A DNA stretch of 64,000 bases from Pseudomonas sp. FP1742 (GTDB lineage: Bacteria; Pseudomonadota; Gammaproteobacteria; Pseudomonadales; Pseudomonadaceae): contig NZ_CP117460.1 of assembly GCF_030687145.1 (NCBI RefSeq), forward strand, positions 1,116,001 through 1,180,000, in the 5' to 3' direction. The translations under genes were made by a program, and so were the position numbers. Below the pieces are notes generated by a model, which saw only the letters and a list, made by a program, of their open reading frames with translations, ran no database searches and was not told where the DNA came from. Position 1 is the first letter of the stretch. Every line of letters starts with the position of its first letter. Below, one piece after another: positions 50,577 to 63,800 of the stretch.

Positions 50577-51692
50577 TTGATTGTCTTCCGTTATCTATCC
50601 CGCGAAGTCCTGTTGACCTTGAGCGCCGTCAGCGCCGTGCTGCTGGTCATCATCATGAGCGGACGCTTCATCAAATACCTCGCCCAGGCGGCCTCCGGGC
50701 TCCTGGATCCGGGTTCGTTATTCCTGATCATGGGTTTCCGCCTGCCGGGCTTCCTGCAACTGATTCTGCCCTTGGGTTTGTTTCTCGGGATTCTGCTGGC
50801 CTACGGTCGTCTGTATCTCGAAAGCGAAATGACCGTGTTGTCTGCCACGGGCATGAGCCAGCAACGCCTGTTCGTCATGACGCTGTTCCCGGCCACTCTG
50901 GTTGCACTGGTGGTGGCGTGGCTGAGCCTGAGCCTGGCGCCGCAAGGTGCCAATCAGTTCCAGTTGCTGCTGAACAAGCAGGATGCGCTGACCGAATTCG
51001 ACACCCTCGAACCGGGCCGCTTCCAGGCTCTGCGTGATGGAACTCGGGTGACTTACACCGAAACATTGTCGGATGACCGCATCAACCTCGGTGGCGTATT
51101 CATTTCGCAGAAGAACGTCAGTTCCGATAATAAGGATCGTGGAATCTCCGTGTTGGTGGCCGAGAAGGGGCGCCAGGAAATTCGCCCCGACGGCAACCGC
51201 TACCTGATCCTCGACAACGGCTACCGCTACGACGGTAATCCGGGGCAGGCCGACTACCGCGCCATCAAGTACGACGAGTACGGCGTATTGCTGGCCAAGC
51301 CGGATGTCAGCGACGAAGTGACTGACCGCGATGCGATGAGCACCAGTTCCTTGTTGAACAACGATGACCTCCGTTCGCGTACCGAGCTGCAATGGCGTTT
51401 GTCCTTGCCGTTGCTGGTCTTCATCGTGACCCTGATGGCGGTGCCGCTGTCGCGGGTCAATCCGCGCCAGGGCCGTTTCCTCAAGTTGCTGCCGGCGATT
51501 CTTCTTTATATGGCTTACCTGACCATCCTGATTGCCGCTCGCGGCGCCCTCGAAAAGGGCAAGATTCCGGCGGTATTGGGTTTGTGGTGGGTGCACACGC
51601 TCTTCCTGGCGATCGGCCTGGGCTTACTGTATTGGGAACCGCTGCGCTTGAAGATGGCCAGCCGCCGCGCGTTGGAGGTGACCCGTGGATAA
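50577..51692 (+). CDS. lptF: Lipopolysaccharide export permease LptF
   Basis: A 371-aa inner-membrane protein of the LptB2FG complex, with six membrane segments around a periplasmic beta-jellyroll. IVFRYLSREVLLTLSAVSAV and GFRLPGFLQLILPLGLFLGI are family hallmarks. I chose TTG 50577 because GGAG is 7 nt upstream; a GTG at 50568 overlaps that site. It ends within the start of lptG. It extracts LPS from the inner membrane. Confidence 0.95.
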   Translation: MIVFRYLSREVLLTLSAVSAVLLVIIMSGRFIKYLAQAASGLLDPGSLFLIMGFRLPGFLQLILPLGLFLGILLAYGRLYLESEMTVLSATGMSQQRLFVMTLFPATLVALVVAWLSLSLAPQGANQFQLLLNKQDALTEFDTLEPGRFQALRDGTRVTYTETLSDDRINLGGVFISQKNVSSDNKDRGISVLVAEKGRQEIRPDGNRYLILDNGYRYDGNPGQADYRAIKYDEYGVLLAKPDVSDEVTDRDAMSTSSLLNNDDLRSRTELQWRLSLPLLVFIVTLMAVPLSRVNPRQGRFLKLLPAILLYMAYLTILIAARGALEKGKIPAVLGLWWVHTLFLAIGLGLLYWEPLRLKMASRRALEVTRG

Positions 51693-52746
51693 GCTCGACC
51701 GCTACATCGGTAGCAGCGTGTTTGTTGCGATTCTGGCGGTACTGGGCATCATCCTCGGTCTGGCCACGCTGTTCGCTTTCATCGATGAGATGAGCGAAGT
51801 CAGCGATACCTACACTTTGATGGACGTTTTGAGCTACGTCTTGCTGACTGCGCCGCGCCGTCTTTACGACATGTTGCCGATGGCGGCGCTGATCGGTTGC
51901 CTGATCGGCCTCGGCAGTCTGGCCAGTCACAGTGAGCTGACCATCATGCGTGCTGCGGGCGTGTCGCTCGGGCGGATCGTCTGGGCCGTCATGAAGCCAA
52001 TGCTGCTCTTGATGGCGGTGGGGTTGGTGATTGGTGAATATGTCGCGCCGGCCACGGAAGTCACCGCTCAGGCCAATCGCTCGCTGGCCCAGGGCAGTGG
52101 CGATGCGCAAAGTGCCAAGCACGGTCTGTGGCATCGTCAGGGTGACGAGTTCATTCACGTCAACTCCGTGCAGCCCAATGGTTTGCTGTATGGCGTGACC
52201 CGTTATCGCTTCGATGACCAGCGCCACATGCTGTCTTCAAGTTTCGCCAAGCGGGCGGAGTTCGATACGGATCACTGGCAGCTCACCGATGTCACGACCA
52301 CGCTGTTTCATGACAAGAGCACCGAAGTGGTGACGGCCCCGGTGGAGCGCTGGGAAGTAGCCTTGAGCCCACAACTGCTGAGCACCGTGGTAATGGCGCC
52401 CGAGTCGCTGTCGATCAGCGGTCTGTGGAGTTATATCCACTACCTGGCTGACCAGGGCCTGAGCAACGGTCGTTACTGGCTGGCATTTTGGGTCAAGGTG
52501 TTGCAGCCGTTGGTGACTGCGGCATTGGTGCTGATGGCGATCTCTTTCATCTTCGGTCCGTTGCGCTCGGTAACCCTCGGTCAGCGAGTCTTTACCGGCG
52601 TGCTGGTGGGCTTCACCTTCCGCATCGTCCAGGATTTGCTGGGGCCTTCGAGCCTGGTATTCGGTTTCTCGCCGCTGTTTGCGGTGCTGATACCGGCCGG
52701 TGTCTGCGCCCTGGCCGGTGTCTGGTTGTTGCGCCGGGCTGGTTGA
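51685..52746 (+). CDS. lptG: Lipopolysaccharide export permease LptG
   Basis: A 353-aa partner of LptF with the same fold. It starts GTG, overlapping the end of lptF by 8 bp: LDRYIGSSVFVAILAVLGIILG. LLTAPRRLYDMLPMAALIGCLIGLG is the family signature, with the coupling-helix region for LptB. Translation is coupled to lptF. A terminator follows. Confidence 0.95.
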   Translation: MDKLDRYIGSSVFVAILAVLGIILGLATLFAFIDEMSEVSDTYTLMDVLSYVLLTAPRRLYDMLPMAALIGCLIGLGSLASHSELTIMRAAGVSLGRIVWAVMKPMLLLMAVGLVIGEYVAPATEVTAQANRSLAQGSGDAQSAKHGLWHRQGDEFIHVNSVQPNGLLYGVTRYRFDDQRHMLSSSFAKRAEFDTDHWQLTDVTTTLFHDKSTEVVTAPVERWEVALSPQLLSTVVMAPESLSISGLWSYIHYLADQGLSNGRYWLAFWVKVLQPLVTAALVLMAISFIFGPLRSVTLGQRVFTGVLVGFTFRIVQDLLGPSSLVFGFSPLFAVLIPAGVCALAGVWLLRRAG

Positions 52747-52777
52747 TCGCCGGTTTCCCTGGTCTTGCCTGTTACTC

Positions 52778-52811
52778 GAAACGCCCCTGTCGCAAGACCG
52801 GGGCGTTTTTT
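52778..52811 (+). terminator. Terminator of lptFG
   Basis: AAACGCCCC-TGTCGCAAGACC-GGGGCGTTTTTT, 32 bp past lptG. Confidence 0.9.
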
Positions 52812-52917
52812 GTAGGCGCCGTCCGACCTGCAAACGTGACGCTTGTGTCGTGGATCAGGTACAATTCCCGGCTATTTTTCGGCGGGCTATGCCTGCAGCC
52901 TTTTTGAGTGTTGATCC

Positions 52918-54717
52918 GTGAGTGATTTGAGTCATATCCGCAATTTCTCCATCATCGCCCACATTGACCATGGCAAGTCGACGCTGGCCGATCGCTTCAT
53001 CCAGATGTGCGGCGGCCTTGCCGAGCGCGAAATGGAAGCCCAGGTACTGGACTCCATGGACCTGGAACGTGAACGCGGGATCACCATCAAGGCCCACAGC
53101 GTCACCCTGTATTACAAAGCCCGCGATGGCATTACCTACCAGTTGAACTTCATTGACACTCCGGGCCACGTCGACTTCACCTATGAAGTCAGCCGGTCGC
53201 TGGCGGCCTGTGAAGGTGCATTGCTGGTGGTCGATGCCGGTCAGGGCGTAGAAGCTCAATCGGTTGCCAACTGCTACACGGCGATCGAGCAGGGCCTGGA
53301 AGTCATGCCGGTCCTGAACAAGATCGACCTGCCACAGGCCGATCCGGAGCGCGTCAAGGAAGAAATCGAAAAAATCATCGGCATCGATGCCACCGATGCG
53401 GTCGAGTGCAGTGCCAAGACCGGTCTGGGCGTCGATGAAGTGCTCGAGCGCCTGGTTCACACCATTCCCGCGCCGACCGGCAACATCGAAGATCCGCTGC
53501 AAGCGTTGATCATCGACTCCTGGTTCGACAACTACCTGGGCGTCGTTTCCCTGGTTCGTGTGCGCCATGGTCGGGTGAAGAAGGGCGACAAGATTCTGGT
53601 CAAGTCCACCGGCAAGATCCACCTGGTGGACAGCGTCGGAGTCTTCAACCCGAAACACACCGCCACCGTTGACCTGAAGGCCGGCGAAGTGGGCTTCATC
53701 ATTGCCGGCATCAAGGATATTCACGGTGCGCCGGTGGGTGACACCCTGACCTTGAGTTCCACGCCGGACGTCGACGTGCTGCCAGGCTTCAAACGCATCC
53801 AGCCGCAGGTCTACGCCGGTCTGTTCCCGGTCAGCTCCGACGATTTCGAAGATTTCCGCGAAGCCCTGCAAAAGCTCACGCTGAACGACTCGTCCTTGCA
53901 GTACACCCCGGAAAGCTCCGACGCCCTGGGCTTCGGCTTCCGTTGCGGGTTCCTCGGCATGCTGCACATGGAAATCATCCAGGAGCGCCTGGAGCGCGAG
54001 TACGACCTGGACCTGATCACCACGGCGCCGACGGTAATCTTCGAGCTGCTGCTCAAGACGGGCGAGACGATCTACGTCGATAACCCGTCGAAGCTGCCGG
54101 ATATTTCTTCGATCGAAGACATGCGCGAGCCGATCGTGCGGGCCAACATTCTTGTGCCGCAAGAGCACTTGGGCAACGTTATTACCCTGTGCATCGAGAA
54201 ACGTGGCATTCAGCACGACATGCTGTTCCTCGGCACTCAGGTCCAGGTGACCTACGATCTGCCGATGAACGAAGTGGTCCTCGACTTCTTTGACCGTCTG
54301 AAATCCACCAGCCGCGGCTATGCTTCGCTGGATTACCATTTCGATCGTTATCAATCGGCTAATCTGGTGAAACTGGATGTACTGATCAACGGTGACAAAG
54401 TCGACGCCCTGGCGCTGATCGTGCACCGTGACAATGCGCACTACAAAGGTCGCCAGTTGACCGAAAAGATGAAAGAACTGATTCCGCGGCAGATGTTCGA
54501 CGTGGCAATCCAGGCCGCCATTGGCGGTCAGATTGTGGCGCGTACAACCGTCAAGGCACTCAGAAAGAACGTATTGGCCAAATGCTACGGTGGTGACGTC
54601 AGCCGTAAGAAAAAGCTGCTGGAAAAGCAAAAGGCCGGTAAAAAACGCATGAAGCAGGTCGGTAACGTGGAAATTCCACAAGAAGCCTTCCTTGCCGTGC
54701 TCAGGTTGGATAGTTAG
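52918..54717 (+). CDS. lepA: Elongation factor 4 (LepA)
   Basis: A 599-aa ribosomal GTPase that back-translocates or remodels ribosomes. G-domain motifs [13 protein letters not shown], the G2 region [16 protein letters not shown] and NKIDLP are visible; SAKTGLGV is G5. The C-terminal LepA domain ends [17 protein letters not shown]. It starts GTG. It is the first gene of the lepA-lepB-rnc-era-recO-pdxJ run, 5 bp before lepB. Confidence 0.98.
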   Translation: MSDLSHIRNFSIIAHIDHGKSTLADRFIQMCGGLAEREMEAQVLDSMDLERERGITIKAHSVTLYYKARDGITYQLNFIDTPGHVDFTYEVSRSLAACEGALLVVDAGQGVEAQSVANCYTAIEQGLEVMPVLNKIDLPQADPERVKEEIEKIIGIDATDAVECSAKTGLGVDEVLERLVHTIPAPTGNIEDPLQALIIDSWFDNYLGVVSLVRVRHGRVKKGDKILVKSTGKIHLVDSVGVFNPKHTATVDLKAGEVGFIIAGIKDIHGAPVGDTLTLSSTPDVDVLPGFKRIQPQVYAGLFPVSSDDFEDFREALQKLTLNDSSLQYTPESSDALGFGFRCGFLGMLHMEIIQERLEREYDLDLITTAPTVIFELLLKTGETIYVDNPSKLPDISSIEDMREPIVRANILVPQEHLGNVITLCIEKRGIQHDMLFLGTQVQVTYDLPMNEVVLDFFDRLKSTSRGYASLDYHFDRYQSANLVKLDVLINGDKVDALALIVHRDNAHYKGRQLTEKMKELIPRQMFDVAIQAAIGGQIVARTTVKALRKNVLAKCYGGDVSRKKKLLEKQKAGKKRMKQVGNVEIPQEAFLAVLRLDS

Positions 54718-54722
54718 GTCCT

Positions 54723-55577
54723 ATGTCACTAAATTTCCCGCTGTTGCTGGTCATCGCCGTGTTCGTCTGCGGCCTGTTGGCGTTGCTCGATCTGTTGTTC
54801 CTGGCGCCACGGCGCCGGGCTGCCATCAACTCCTATCAGGGGAGCGTCAGCCAGGCTGACATGGTGGTGATCGAGAAACTGAACAAAGAGCCGCTGCTGG
54901 TCGAATACGGCAAGTCGTTCTTCCCGGTGTTGTTCATCGTGCTGGTGCTGCGTTCGTTCCTGGTGGAACCGTTCCAGATTCCTTCCGGCTCGATGAAACC
55001 GACTCTGGACGTCGGCGACTTCATTCTGGTGAACAAGTTTTCTTACGGGATCCGCCTGCCGGTGATCGACAAGAAAGTCATCGAAGTCGGTGATCCGCAG
55101 CGCGGCGATGTGATGGTGTTCCGCTACCCGAGCGACCCGAACGTCAACTACATCAAGCGCGTGGTGGGCTTGCCGGGTGACCAGATTCGCTATACCGCCG
55201 ACAAGCGTCTGTTCGTCAACGGTGAGTCGATTGCCGAACAACTGGTCGGCTCCGAGCCGGGCACGTTGGGCAGTTCGGAGCTCTACAAGGAAAAGCTCGG
55301 CGCGGCCGAGCATCTTATCCGCAAGGAAATGAGCCGCTACCGCGCAACGCCGGATCATTCGTGGACCGTGCCTGCCGGGCACTACTTCATGATGGGCGAC
55401 AACCGCGACAACTCGAACGACAGTCGCTACTGGGATGATCCGAGCATTCCCAAGGATCTGCTGGGCATGGTTCCCGACAAGAATATCGTCGGCAAGGCCT
55501 TCGCGGTCTGGATGAGCTGGCCGGAACCCAAACTCAGTCACCTGCCGAATTTCTCGCGGGTTGGCCTGATCAAGTAA
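54723..55577 (+). CDS. lepB: Signal peptidase I
   Basis: An 284-aa type I leader peptidase. Two N-terminal membrane segments, the catalytic Ser in IPSGSMKPTL, the Lys in NYIKRVVGLPGD and the C-terminal box GDNRDNSNDSRYWD are all seen. It removes signal peptides from secreted proteins, including those of the alginate and pilus loci here. It is followed by a strong hairpin, not directly by the DUF4845 gene found here in other pseudomonads. Confidence 0.98.
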   Translation: MSLNFPLLLVIAVFVCGLLALLDLLFLAPRRRAAINSYQGSVSQADMVVIEKLNKEPLLVEYGKSFFPVLFIVLVLRSFLVEPFQIPSGSMKPTLDVGDFILVNKFSYGIRLPVIDKKVIEVGDPQRGDVMVFRYPSDPNVNYIKRVVGLPGDQIRYTADKRLFVNGESIAEQLVGSEPGTLGSSELYKEKLGAAEHLIRKEMSRYRATPDHSWTVPAGHYFMMGDNRDNSNDSRYWDDPSIPKDLLGMVPDKNIVGKAFAVWMSWPEPKLSHLPNFSRVGLIK

Positions 55578-55584
55578 TCACACA

Positions 55585-55607
55585 CGGCGCTGTTGAACAC
55601 AGCGCCG
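55585..55607 (+). promoter_or_regulatory. Strong hairpin between lepB and rnc
   Basis: CGGCGCTGT-TGAAC-ACAGCGCCG, a perfect 9-bp stem with a 5-nt loop, 8 bp past the lepB stop and without a T-run. Lying upstream of the RNase III gene, it may be a processing site; RNase III of E. coli controls its own mRNA through a leader stem. Confidence 0.5.
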
Positions 55608-55645
55608 AATGCATTTCTGGAGTCGGCACAATCGGCGATGGAAGC

Positions 55646-55765
55646 ATGAAAACAACGATATTCAGGACGTTATTTTTGAACACAGCGTTAATTGTCCCAA
55701 GTCTGCGCCCTATCAAGGCCCTGGCGGTGGAATCCAGCCACGAACTCAGCGTGGGTAAACCGTGA
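55646..55765 (+). CDS. Possible 39-residue peptide coupled to rnc
   Basis: ATG 55646 to TGA 55763-55765. The stop overlaps the GTG of rnc (GTGA), as in translationally coupled genes. The product begins [20 protein letters not shown] and continues [19 protein letters not shown], vaguely signal-peptide-like. Codons such as ATA, AGG and TTA are rare in this genome, and the ribosome site (GGAA, 3 nt away) is poor. It is not the DUF4845 protein usually encoded here. Confidence 0.25.
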   Translation: MKTTIFRTLFLNTALIVPSLRPIKALAVESSHELSVGKP

Positions 55766-56451
55766 GCGTCTCTTTAAGCCGTCTAGAGCGTCAGCTCGGC
55801 TACACCTTCAAGGATCAGGAACTGATGGTCCTGGCCCTGACTCACCGCAGTTTTGCCGGGCGCAACAACGAACGCCTGGAATTCCTCGGCGATGCCATTC
55901 TCAACTTCGTCGCTGGCGAGGCGCTGTTCGATCGCTTCCCGCTGGCCCGCGAAGGCCAGTTGTCGCGTTTGCGCGCACGCCTGGTGAAAGGTGAGACCCT
56001 GGCCGTATTGGCCCGTGGTTTTGACCTGGGCGAATACCTGCGCCTGGGCTCCGGTGAATTGAAAAGCGGCGGTTTCCGTCGCGAGTCGATTCTGGCCGAT
56101 GCCCTCGAAGCGCTGATCGGTGCGATCTACCTGGACGCCGGCATGGACGTGGCGCGCGAGCGCGTACTGGCCTGGCTGGCCGGAGAGTTCGAAGGGCTGA
56201 CGCTGGTCGACACCAATAAAGATCCGAAAACCCGCCTGCAGGAATTCCTGCAATCCCGTGGTTGTGAGCTGCCGCGTTACGAAGTGGTGGATATCCAGGG
56301 TGAACCACATTGCCGGACGTTCTTCGTCGAATGTGAAATCATCTTACTGAATGAAAAAAGCCGAGGTCAGGGTGTGAGTCGTCGTATTGCCGAACAGGTA
56401 GCGGCCGCCGCAGCACTGATTGCCCTGGGTGTGGAGAATGGCAATGACTGA
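55762..56451 (+). CDS. rnc: Ribonuclease III
   Basis: A 229-aa double-strand-specific endonuclease that processes rRNA and mRNA. The catalytic signature [14 protein letters not shown] and the second acidic site in [18 protein letters not shown] are intact; a C-terminal dsRNA-binding domain ([21 protein letters not shown]) follows. It starts GTG and overlaps era by 8 bp. Confidence 0.97.
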   Translation: MSVSLSRLERQLGYTFKDQELMVLALTHRSFAGRNNERLEFLGDAILNFVAGEALFDRFPLAREGQLSRLRARLVKGETLAVLARGFDLGEYLRLGSGELKSGGFRRESILADALEALIGAIYLDAGMDVARERVLAWLAGEFEGLTLVDTNKDPKTRLQEFLQSRGCELPRYEVVDIQGEPHCRTFFVECEIILLNEKSRGQGVSRRIAEQVAAAAALIALGVENGND

Positions 56452-57346
56452 TTCAACTGCAACTCGCTGTGGCTATGTTGCCATCGTCGGCCGTCCCAAC
56501 GTGGGCAAGTCAACGCTGCTGAACCACATTCTGGGTCAGAAGCTGGCGATCACCTCGCGCAAGCCGCAGACCACTCGCCACAACATGCTCGGCATCAAGA
56601 CCGAAGGCGACGTGCAGGCGATCTACGTCGATACCCCGGGCATGCACAAGGGCGGCGAAAAGGCCCTGAACCGTTACATGAACAAGACCGCTTCGGCGGC
56701 GTTGAAAGACGTCGACGTGGTGATCTTCGTGGTTGACCGCACCAAGTGGACCGACGAAGACCAAATGGTCCTCGAGCGCGTTCAGTACGTGACCGGCCCA
56801 CTGATCGTGGCGTTGAACAAGACTGACCGTATCGAAGACAAATCCGAGCTGATGCCGCACCTGACCTGGTTGCAGGAACAGCTGCCGAACGCGCAAATCA
56901 TGCCGATCTCGGCCCAGCACGGGCACAACCTCGATACGCTGGAGCGAGTGATCGCCGAGCACCTGCCGGAAAACGATCACTTCTTCCCGGAAGATCAGAT
57001 CACCGACCGCAGCAGCCGCTTCCTTGCGGCTGAGCTGGTACGCGAAAAAATCATGCGCCAGTTGGGTGCCGAGCTGCCGTACCAGATCACCGTGGAAATC
57101 GAAGAGTTCAAGCAGCAGGGCAAAACCCTGCACATCCATGCCTTGATCCTCGTCGAACGTGACGGCCAGAAGAAAATCATCATTGGCGACAAGGGCGAGC
57201 GCATCAAGCGTATCGGCACCGAAGCGCGCAAGGACATGGAGCTGCTGTTCGACTCCAAGATCATGCTCAACCTGTGGGTCAAGGTGAAAGGCGGCTGGTC
57301 CGACGACGAGCGCGCCTTGCGTTCGCTGGGTTATGGCGACTTGTAA
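56444..57346 (+). CDS. era: GTPase Era
   Basis: A 300-aa GTPase that binds 16S rRNA near the 3' end and assists 30S assembly. G1 [13 protein letters not shown]2 [12 protein letters not shown]3 DTPGMH and G4 NKTD are visible, with the C-terminal KH domain ([24 protein letters not shown]). The ATG at 56444 overlaps the end of rnc, the expected coupling. A REP pair separates it from recO. Confidence 0.97.
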   Translation: MTDSTATRCGYVAIVGRPNVGKSTLLNHILGQKLAITSRKPQTTRHNMLGIKTEGDVQAIYVDTPGMHKGGEKALNRYMNKTASAALKDVDVVIFVVDRTKWTDEDQMVLERVQYVTGPLIVALNKTDRIEDKSELMPHLTWLQEQLPNAQIMPISAQHGHNLDTLERVIAEHLPENDHFFPEDQITDRSSRFLAAELVREKIMRQLGAELPYQITVEIEEFKQQGKTLHIHALILVERDGQKKIIIGDKGERIKRIGTEARKDMELLFDSKIMLNLWVKVKGGWSDDERALRSLGYGDL

Positions 57347-57374
57347 CGCTTAGTTCCAGATACACAACGATCCA

Positions 57375-57465
57375 CTGTGGGAGCGGGCTTGCTCGCGAAG
57401 GCGATCTGACAGTCACCATCAATATTGACTGGAAGGGCCTCTTCGCGAGCAAGCCCGCTCCCACA
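57375..57465. repeat. REP pair between era and recO
   Basis: Regular inverted pair with spacer GTCACCATCAATATTGACTG. It interrupts the rnc-era-recO run, 29 bp after era. Confidence 0.9.
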
Positions 57466-57521
57466 TTGGGGCGAGTGCAATTTCACTGGCTGTATTCTCC
57501 CTTTAGAGATACTCGACGCCC

Positions 57522-58211
57522 ATGTCCCCAACCCAGCCCATCGGCCAACCCGCCTACGTACTCCACTCCCGCGCCTACCGCGAAACCAGCGCATTGGTGG
57601 ATTTCCTCACGCCGCAAGGTCGGCTGCGGGCAGTGTTGCGCAGTGCACGGGGCAAGGCAGGGACGTTGGCGCGGCCCTTCGTACCGCTGGAAGTCGAGTT
57701 CCGTGGCCGCGGCGAGCTGAAAAATGTCGGCCGCATGGAAAGCGCCGGTGTTTCCACCTGGCTCAATGGCGAAGCGCTGTTCAGCGGCCTCTACCTCAAC
57801 GAATTACTGATTCGCCTGCTTCCGGCAGAAGATCCCCATCCCGCCGTCTTCGATCACTACGCGGCAACCTTGCTCGCGCTGGCGGAGGGGCGTGCGCTGG
57901 AGCCGTTGCTGCGCTCCTTCGAATGGCGACTGCTCGATGATCTCGGTTATGGCTTCGCGCTGAATACCGACATCCATGGCGGCCCCATCGCACCGGACGG
58001 CCTCTATCGCTTGCAAGTGGATGCGGGGCTGGAACGGGTTTACCTGCTGCAGCCGGGCCTGTTCAACGGCGTCGAACTGTTGGCCATGGCCGATGCCGAC
58101 TGGACCGCGCCCGGTGCGTTGTCCGCCGCCAAGCGCTTGATGCGTCAGGCGCTGGCCGTTCATCTGGGCGGTCGTCCTCTCGTCAGTCGCGAGTTGTTTC
58201 GAAAGCCGTAG
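57522..58211 (+). CDS. recO: DNA repair protein RecO
   Basis: A 229-aa recombination mediator of the RecFOR pathway that helps load RecA on SSB-coated DNA. The N-terminal OB-fold has [25 protein letters not shown]; the helical part contains [12 protein letters not shown] and YEAT-type [11 protein letters not shown]. The zinc-finger cysteines of some RecO proteins are absent, as usual in pseudomonads. It is 50 bp before pdxJ. Confidence 0.94.
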   Translation: MSPTQPIGQPAYVLHSRAYRETSALVDFLTPQGRLRAVLRSARGKAGTLARPFVPLEVEFRGRGELKNVGRMESAGVSTWLNGEALFSGLYLNELLIRLLPAEDPHPAVFDHYAATLLALAEGRALEPLLRSFEWRLLDDLGYGFALNTDIHGGPIAPDGLYRLQVDAGLERVYLLQPGLFNGVELLAMADADWTAPGALSAAKRLMRQALAVHLGGRPLVSRELFRKP

Positions 58212-58261
58212 TCTCCCCGTATGCTGTGCACCGAATCTTCCCCCTCTTCAGGAGCGTTTCC

Positions 58262-59005
58262 GTGACCACCAGCAATCGCATTCTTCTTGGCGTGAACATC
58301 GACCACGTTGCCACCCTGCGTCAGGCCCGGGGCACTCGTTACCCGGATCCGGTCAAGGCAGCGCTGGACGCGGAAGAGGCGGGCGCTGACGGTATCACCG
58401 TGCACTTGCGTGAAGACCGCCGGCACATCCAGGAGCGCGACGTACTGCTGCTCAAGGATGTGCTGCAAACCCGCATGAACTTCGAAATGGGTGTCACCGA
58501 AGAAATGATGGCGTTTGCCGAGCGGATCCGCCCGGCGCACATTTGCCTAGTCCCGGAAACCCGTCAGGAGTTGACCACCGAAGGCGGTCTGGACGTGGCG
58601 GGGCAGGAAGCGCGGATCAAGGCGGCGGTGGATCGCCTGGCGAAGATCGGCTGTGAAGTGTCCCTATTCATTGACGCCGACGAGCGGCAGATCGCAGCGT
58701 CCCGTCGTGTCGGGGCGCCGGCCATTGAGTTGCACACCGGGCGTTACGCGGATGCCGAGACACCAACTGAAGTCGCTGAAGAGCTCAAGCGCGTGGCCGA
58801 TGGCGTGGCATTCGGTCTGGCCCAGGGTCTGATCGTCAACGCCGGCCACGGTTTGCACTATCACAACGTCGAGGCTGTTGCGGCGATCAAGGGCATCAAC
58901 GAACTGAACATCGGCCATGCACTGGTGGCCCATGCGCTGTTCGTCGGGTTCAAGTCGGCGGTGTCGGAAATGAAGGCGCTGATTCTGGCTGCCGCCAAAG
59001 CTTAA
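58262..59005 (+). CDS. pdxJ: Pyridoxine 5'-phosphate synthase PdxJ
   Basis: A 247-aa TIM-barrel enzyme that condenses 1-deoxyxylulose 5-phosphate with 3-amino-2-oxopropyl phosphate to form pyridoxine phosphate. [48 protein letters not shown] and [13 protein letters not shown] are diagnostic. It starts GTG with AGGAG 7 nt upstream. Last gene of the lepA run. Confidence 0.97.
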   Translation: MTTSNRILLGVNIDHVATLRQARGTRYPDPVKAALDAEEAGADGITVHLREDRRHIQERDVLLLKDVLQTRMNFEMGVTEEMMAFAERIRPAHICLVPETRQELTTEGGLDVAGQEARIKAAVDRLAKIGCEVSLFIDADERQIAASRRVGAPAIELHTGRYADAETPTEVAEELKRVADGVAFGLAQGLIVNAGHGLHYHNVEAVAAIKGINELNIGHALVAHALFVGFKSAVSEMKALILAAAKA

Positions 59006-59023
59006 AAGCCAATCACAAAACAC

Positions 59024-59113
59024 TGTGGGAGCGGGCTTGCTCGCGAAGGCGGTTCAACATTCAGCATCTTTGTTGACTGTCACGCCGCCTTCGCGAGCAA
59101 GCCTGCTCCCACA
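59024..59113. repeat. REP pair between pdxJ and mltF
   Basis: Regular pair with spacer core TTCAACATTCAGCATCTTTG; the second arm reads AAGCCTGCTCCCACA. It lies between two converging genes. Confidence 0.9.
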
Positions 59114-59131
59114 TTTGATTGGTGATGGCTG

Positions 59132-60817
<1,686 letters not shown>

Positions 60818-60866
60818 CTAGAATGCACGGCCTCAAAGCACACCCCTTCCCGAGGCTGTCCCGAAG

Positions 60867-63800
60867 ATGTTGATCCTGCGCGGCGCTCCTGCCCTTTCTG
60901 CCTTTCGCCACAGCAAACTCCTTGAGCAACTGAGCCAGAAGGTTCCAGCTGTCAGCGGCTTGTATGCTGAATTCGCTCACTTCGCCGAAGTTACCGGCGT
61001 CCTGACCGGCGACGAACAGCAGGTGCTCGCGCGCCTTCTGAAGTACGGCCCTAGCGTTCCGGTACAAGAGCCGACCGGTCGTCTGTTCCTGGTGTTGCCG
61101 CGTTTCGGCACCATCTCGCCGTGGTCCAGTAAAGCCAGCGATATCGCTCGCAACTGCGGCCTGACCAAGATCCAGCGCCTGGAACGCGGCATCGCGTTCT
61201 ACGTCGCCGGCCAGTTCAGCGACGCTGAAGCGCAACTGATCGCAGACGCGCTGCACGACCGCATGACCCAGATCGTGCTGGGCAACCTCGAACAAGCCGC
61301 CGGCCTGTTCAGCCACGCCGAACCCAAGCCCCTGACCGCGATCGACGTGCTGGGTGGCGGCCGCGCCGCGCTGGAAACAGCCAACACCGAGCTGGGCCTG
61401 GCCCTGGCCGAAGACGAGATCGACTATCTGGTCAACGCCTTCGTTGGTTTGAAGCGCAACCCGCATGACATCGAATTGATGATGTTCGCCCAGGCGAACT
61501 CCGAGCACTGCCGCCACAAGATCTTCAACGCCAGTTGGGATATCGACGGTCAGAGCCAGGAAAAAAGCCTGTTCGGCATGATCAAGAACACCTATCAGAT
61601 GCACAGCGAAGGTGTTCTGTCGGCTTATAAGGACAACGCATCGGTGATCGTCGGCTCCGTGGCCGGTCGTTTCTTCCCGGACCCTGAAACCCGCCAGTAC
61701 GGCGCGGTGCAGGAACCGGTGCACATCCTGATGAAAGTCGAAACGCACAACCACCCGACCGCGATTGCCCCGTTCCCGGGCGCATCCACCGGTAGCGGCG
61801 GCGAGATCCGCGACGAAGGCGCCACCGGTCGCGGCGCCAAGCCAAAGGCTGGCCTGACCGGTTTCACCGTGTCGAACCTGCAGATCCCGGGCTTCGAACA
61901 GCCGTGGGAAGTGCCGTACGGCAAACCCGAGCGCATCGTTACCGCGCTGGACATCATGATCGAAGGCCCGTTGGGCGGCGCTGCATTCAACAATGAATTC
62001 GGCCGTCCGGCCCTGACCGGCTACTTCCGTACCTTCGAACAGTCGATCACCACCCCTCATGGTGACGAAGTTCGCGGTTACCACAAGCCGATCATGCTGG
62101 CTGGCGGCATGGGCAACATCCGTGAAGAACACGTCAAGAAAGGCGAAATCGTCGTTGGCTCCAAGCTGATCGTGCTTGGCGGCCCGGCGATGCTGATCGG
62201 TCTGGGTGGCGGCGCGGCTTCCTCCATGGCCACCGGCACCAGCTCGGCAGACCTGGACTTCGCTTCCGTACAACGTGAAAACCCCGAGATGGAGCGTCGT
62301 TGCCAGGAAGTCATCGACCGTTGCTGGCAACTGGGCGACAAAAACCCGATCAGCTTCATCCACGACGTCGGCGCGGGCGGTCTGTCCAACGCCTTCCCGG
62401 AACTGGTCAACGATGGCGACCGTGGTGGCCGTTTCGAACTGCGCAACATTCCAAACGACGAACCGGGCATGGCCCCGCACGAAATCTGGAGCAACGAATC
62501 CCAGGAACGCTACGTTCTGGCCGTCGGCCCGGCGGACTTCGAACGCTTCAAGGCAATCTGTGAACGTGAGCGTTGCCCATTCGCGGTAGTCGGCGAAGCC
62601 ACTGCCGAGCCGCAACTGACCGTGACCGACAGCCACTTCGGCAATAGCCCGGTGGACATGCCGCTCGAAGTGCTGCTGGGCAAAGCCCCGCGCATGCACC
62701 GTTCGGTGGTTCGTGAAAACGAGCTGGGCGACGATTTCGATCCGTCGACCCTCGACATCGCCAACTGCGTCGAGCGCGTCCTGCATCACCCGGCCGTGGC
62801 CAGCAAGAGCTTCCTGATCACCATCGGCGACCGCACCATCACCGGCCTTGTGGCCCGTGATCAGATGGTCGGCCCGTGGCAGGTTCCGGTGGCCGACGTT
62901 GCCGTCACCGCCACCAGCTTCGACGTTTACACCGGTGAAGCCATGGCCATGGGCGAGCGCACTCCGCTGGCCCTGCTGGACGCTCCGGCGTCGGGCCGCA
63001 TGGCCATCGGCGAAACCCTGACCAACATCGCCGCCTCGCGCATCGCCAAGATCTCCGACATCAAACTGTCGGCGAACTGGATGTCCGCTGCCGGTCACCC
63101 AGGTGAAGACGCACGTCTGTACGACACCGTGAAAGCGGTCGGCATGGAACTGTGCCCTGAGCTGGGCATCACCATTCCGGTGGGCAAGGACTCCATGTCC
63201 ATGGCCACTCGCTGGAACGACGAAGGTGTCGATAAGGCGGTCACTTCGCCGATGTCGCTGATCGTGACCGGTTTCGCGCCAGTGGCTGACATCCGTCAGA
63301 CCCTGACCCCGCAACTGCGCATGGACAAGGGCACCACCGACCTGATCCTGATCGACCTCGGTCGCGGCCAGAACCGCATGGGTGCCTCGATCCTCGCGCA
63401 GGTTCACGGCAAGCTCGGCAAACAAGCCCCGGACGTTGATGACGCCGAAGACCTGAAAGCCTTCTTCGCGGTGATCCAGGGCCTCAACGCCGACGGTCAC
63501 CTGCTGGCTTACCACGACCGTTCCGATGGTGGTCTGCTGACCAGCGTGGTGGAAATGGCGTTTGCTGGCCACTGCGGCCTGAGCCTGAACCTCGACGGTC
63601 TGGCAGAGACTTCCGCCGATATCGCCGCGATCCTGTTCAACGAAGAACTGGGCGCTGTGATCCAGGTTCGCCAGGACGCCACCGCGGACATCCTCGCGCA
63701 GTTCAGCGCTGCTGGCCTGGGCGACTGCGTATCGGTGATCGGTCAGCCGATGAACAACGGCGAGATCAGCATCACGTTCAACGGCGATACCGTATTCGAA

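Noticed and set aside
52855..54681. 608-codon open frame antisense to lepA
   Set aside because: Shadow of lepA; no ribosome site or recognisable domain.
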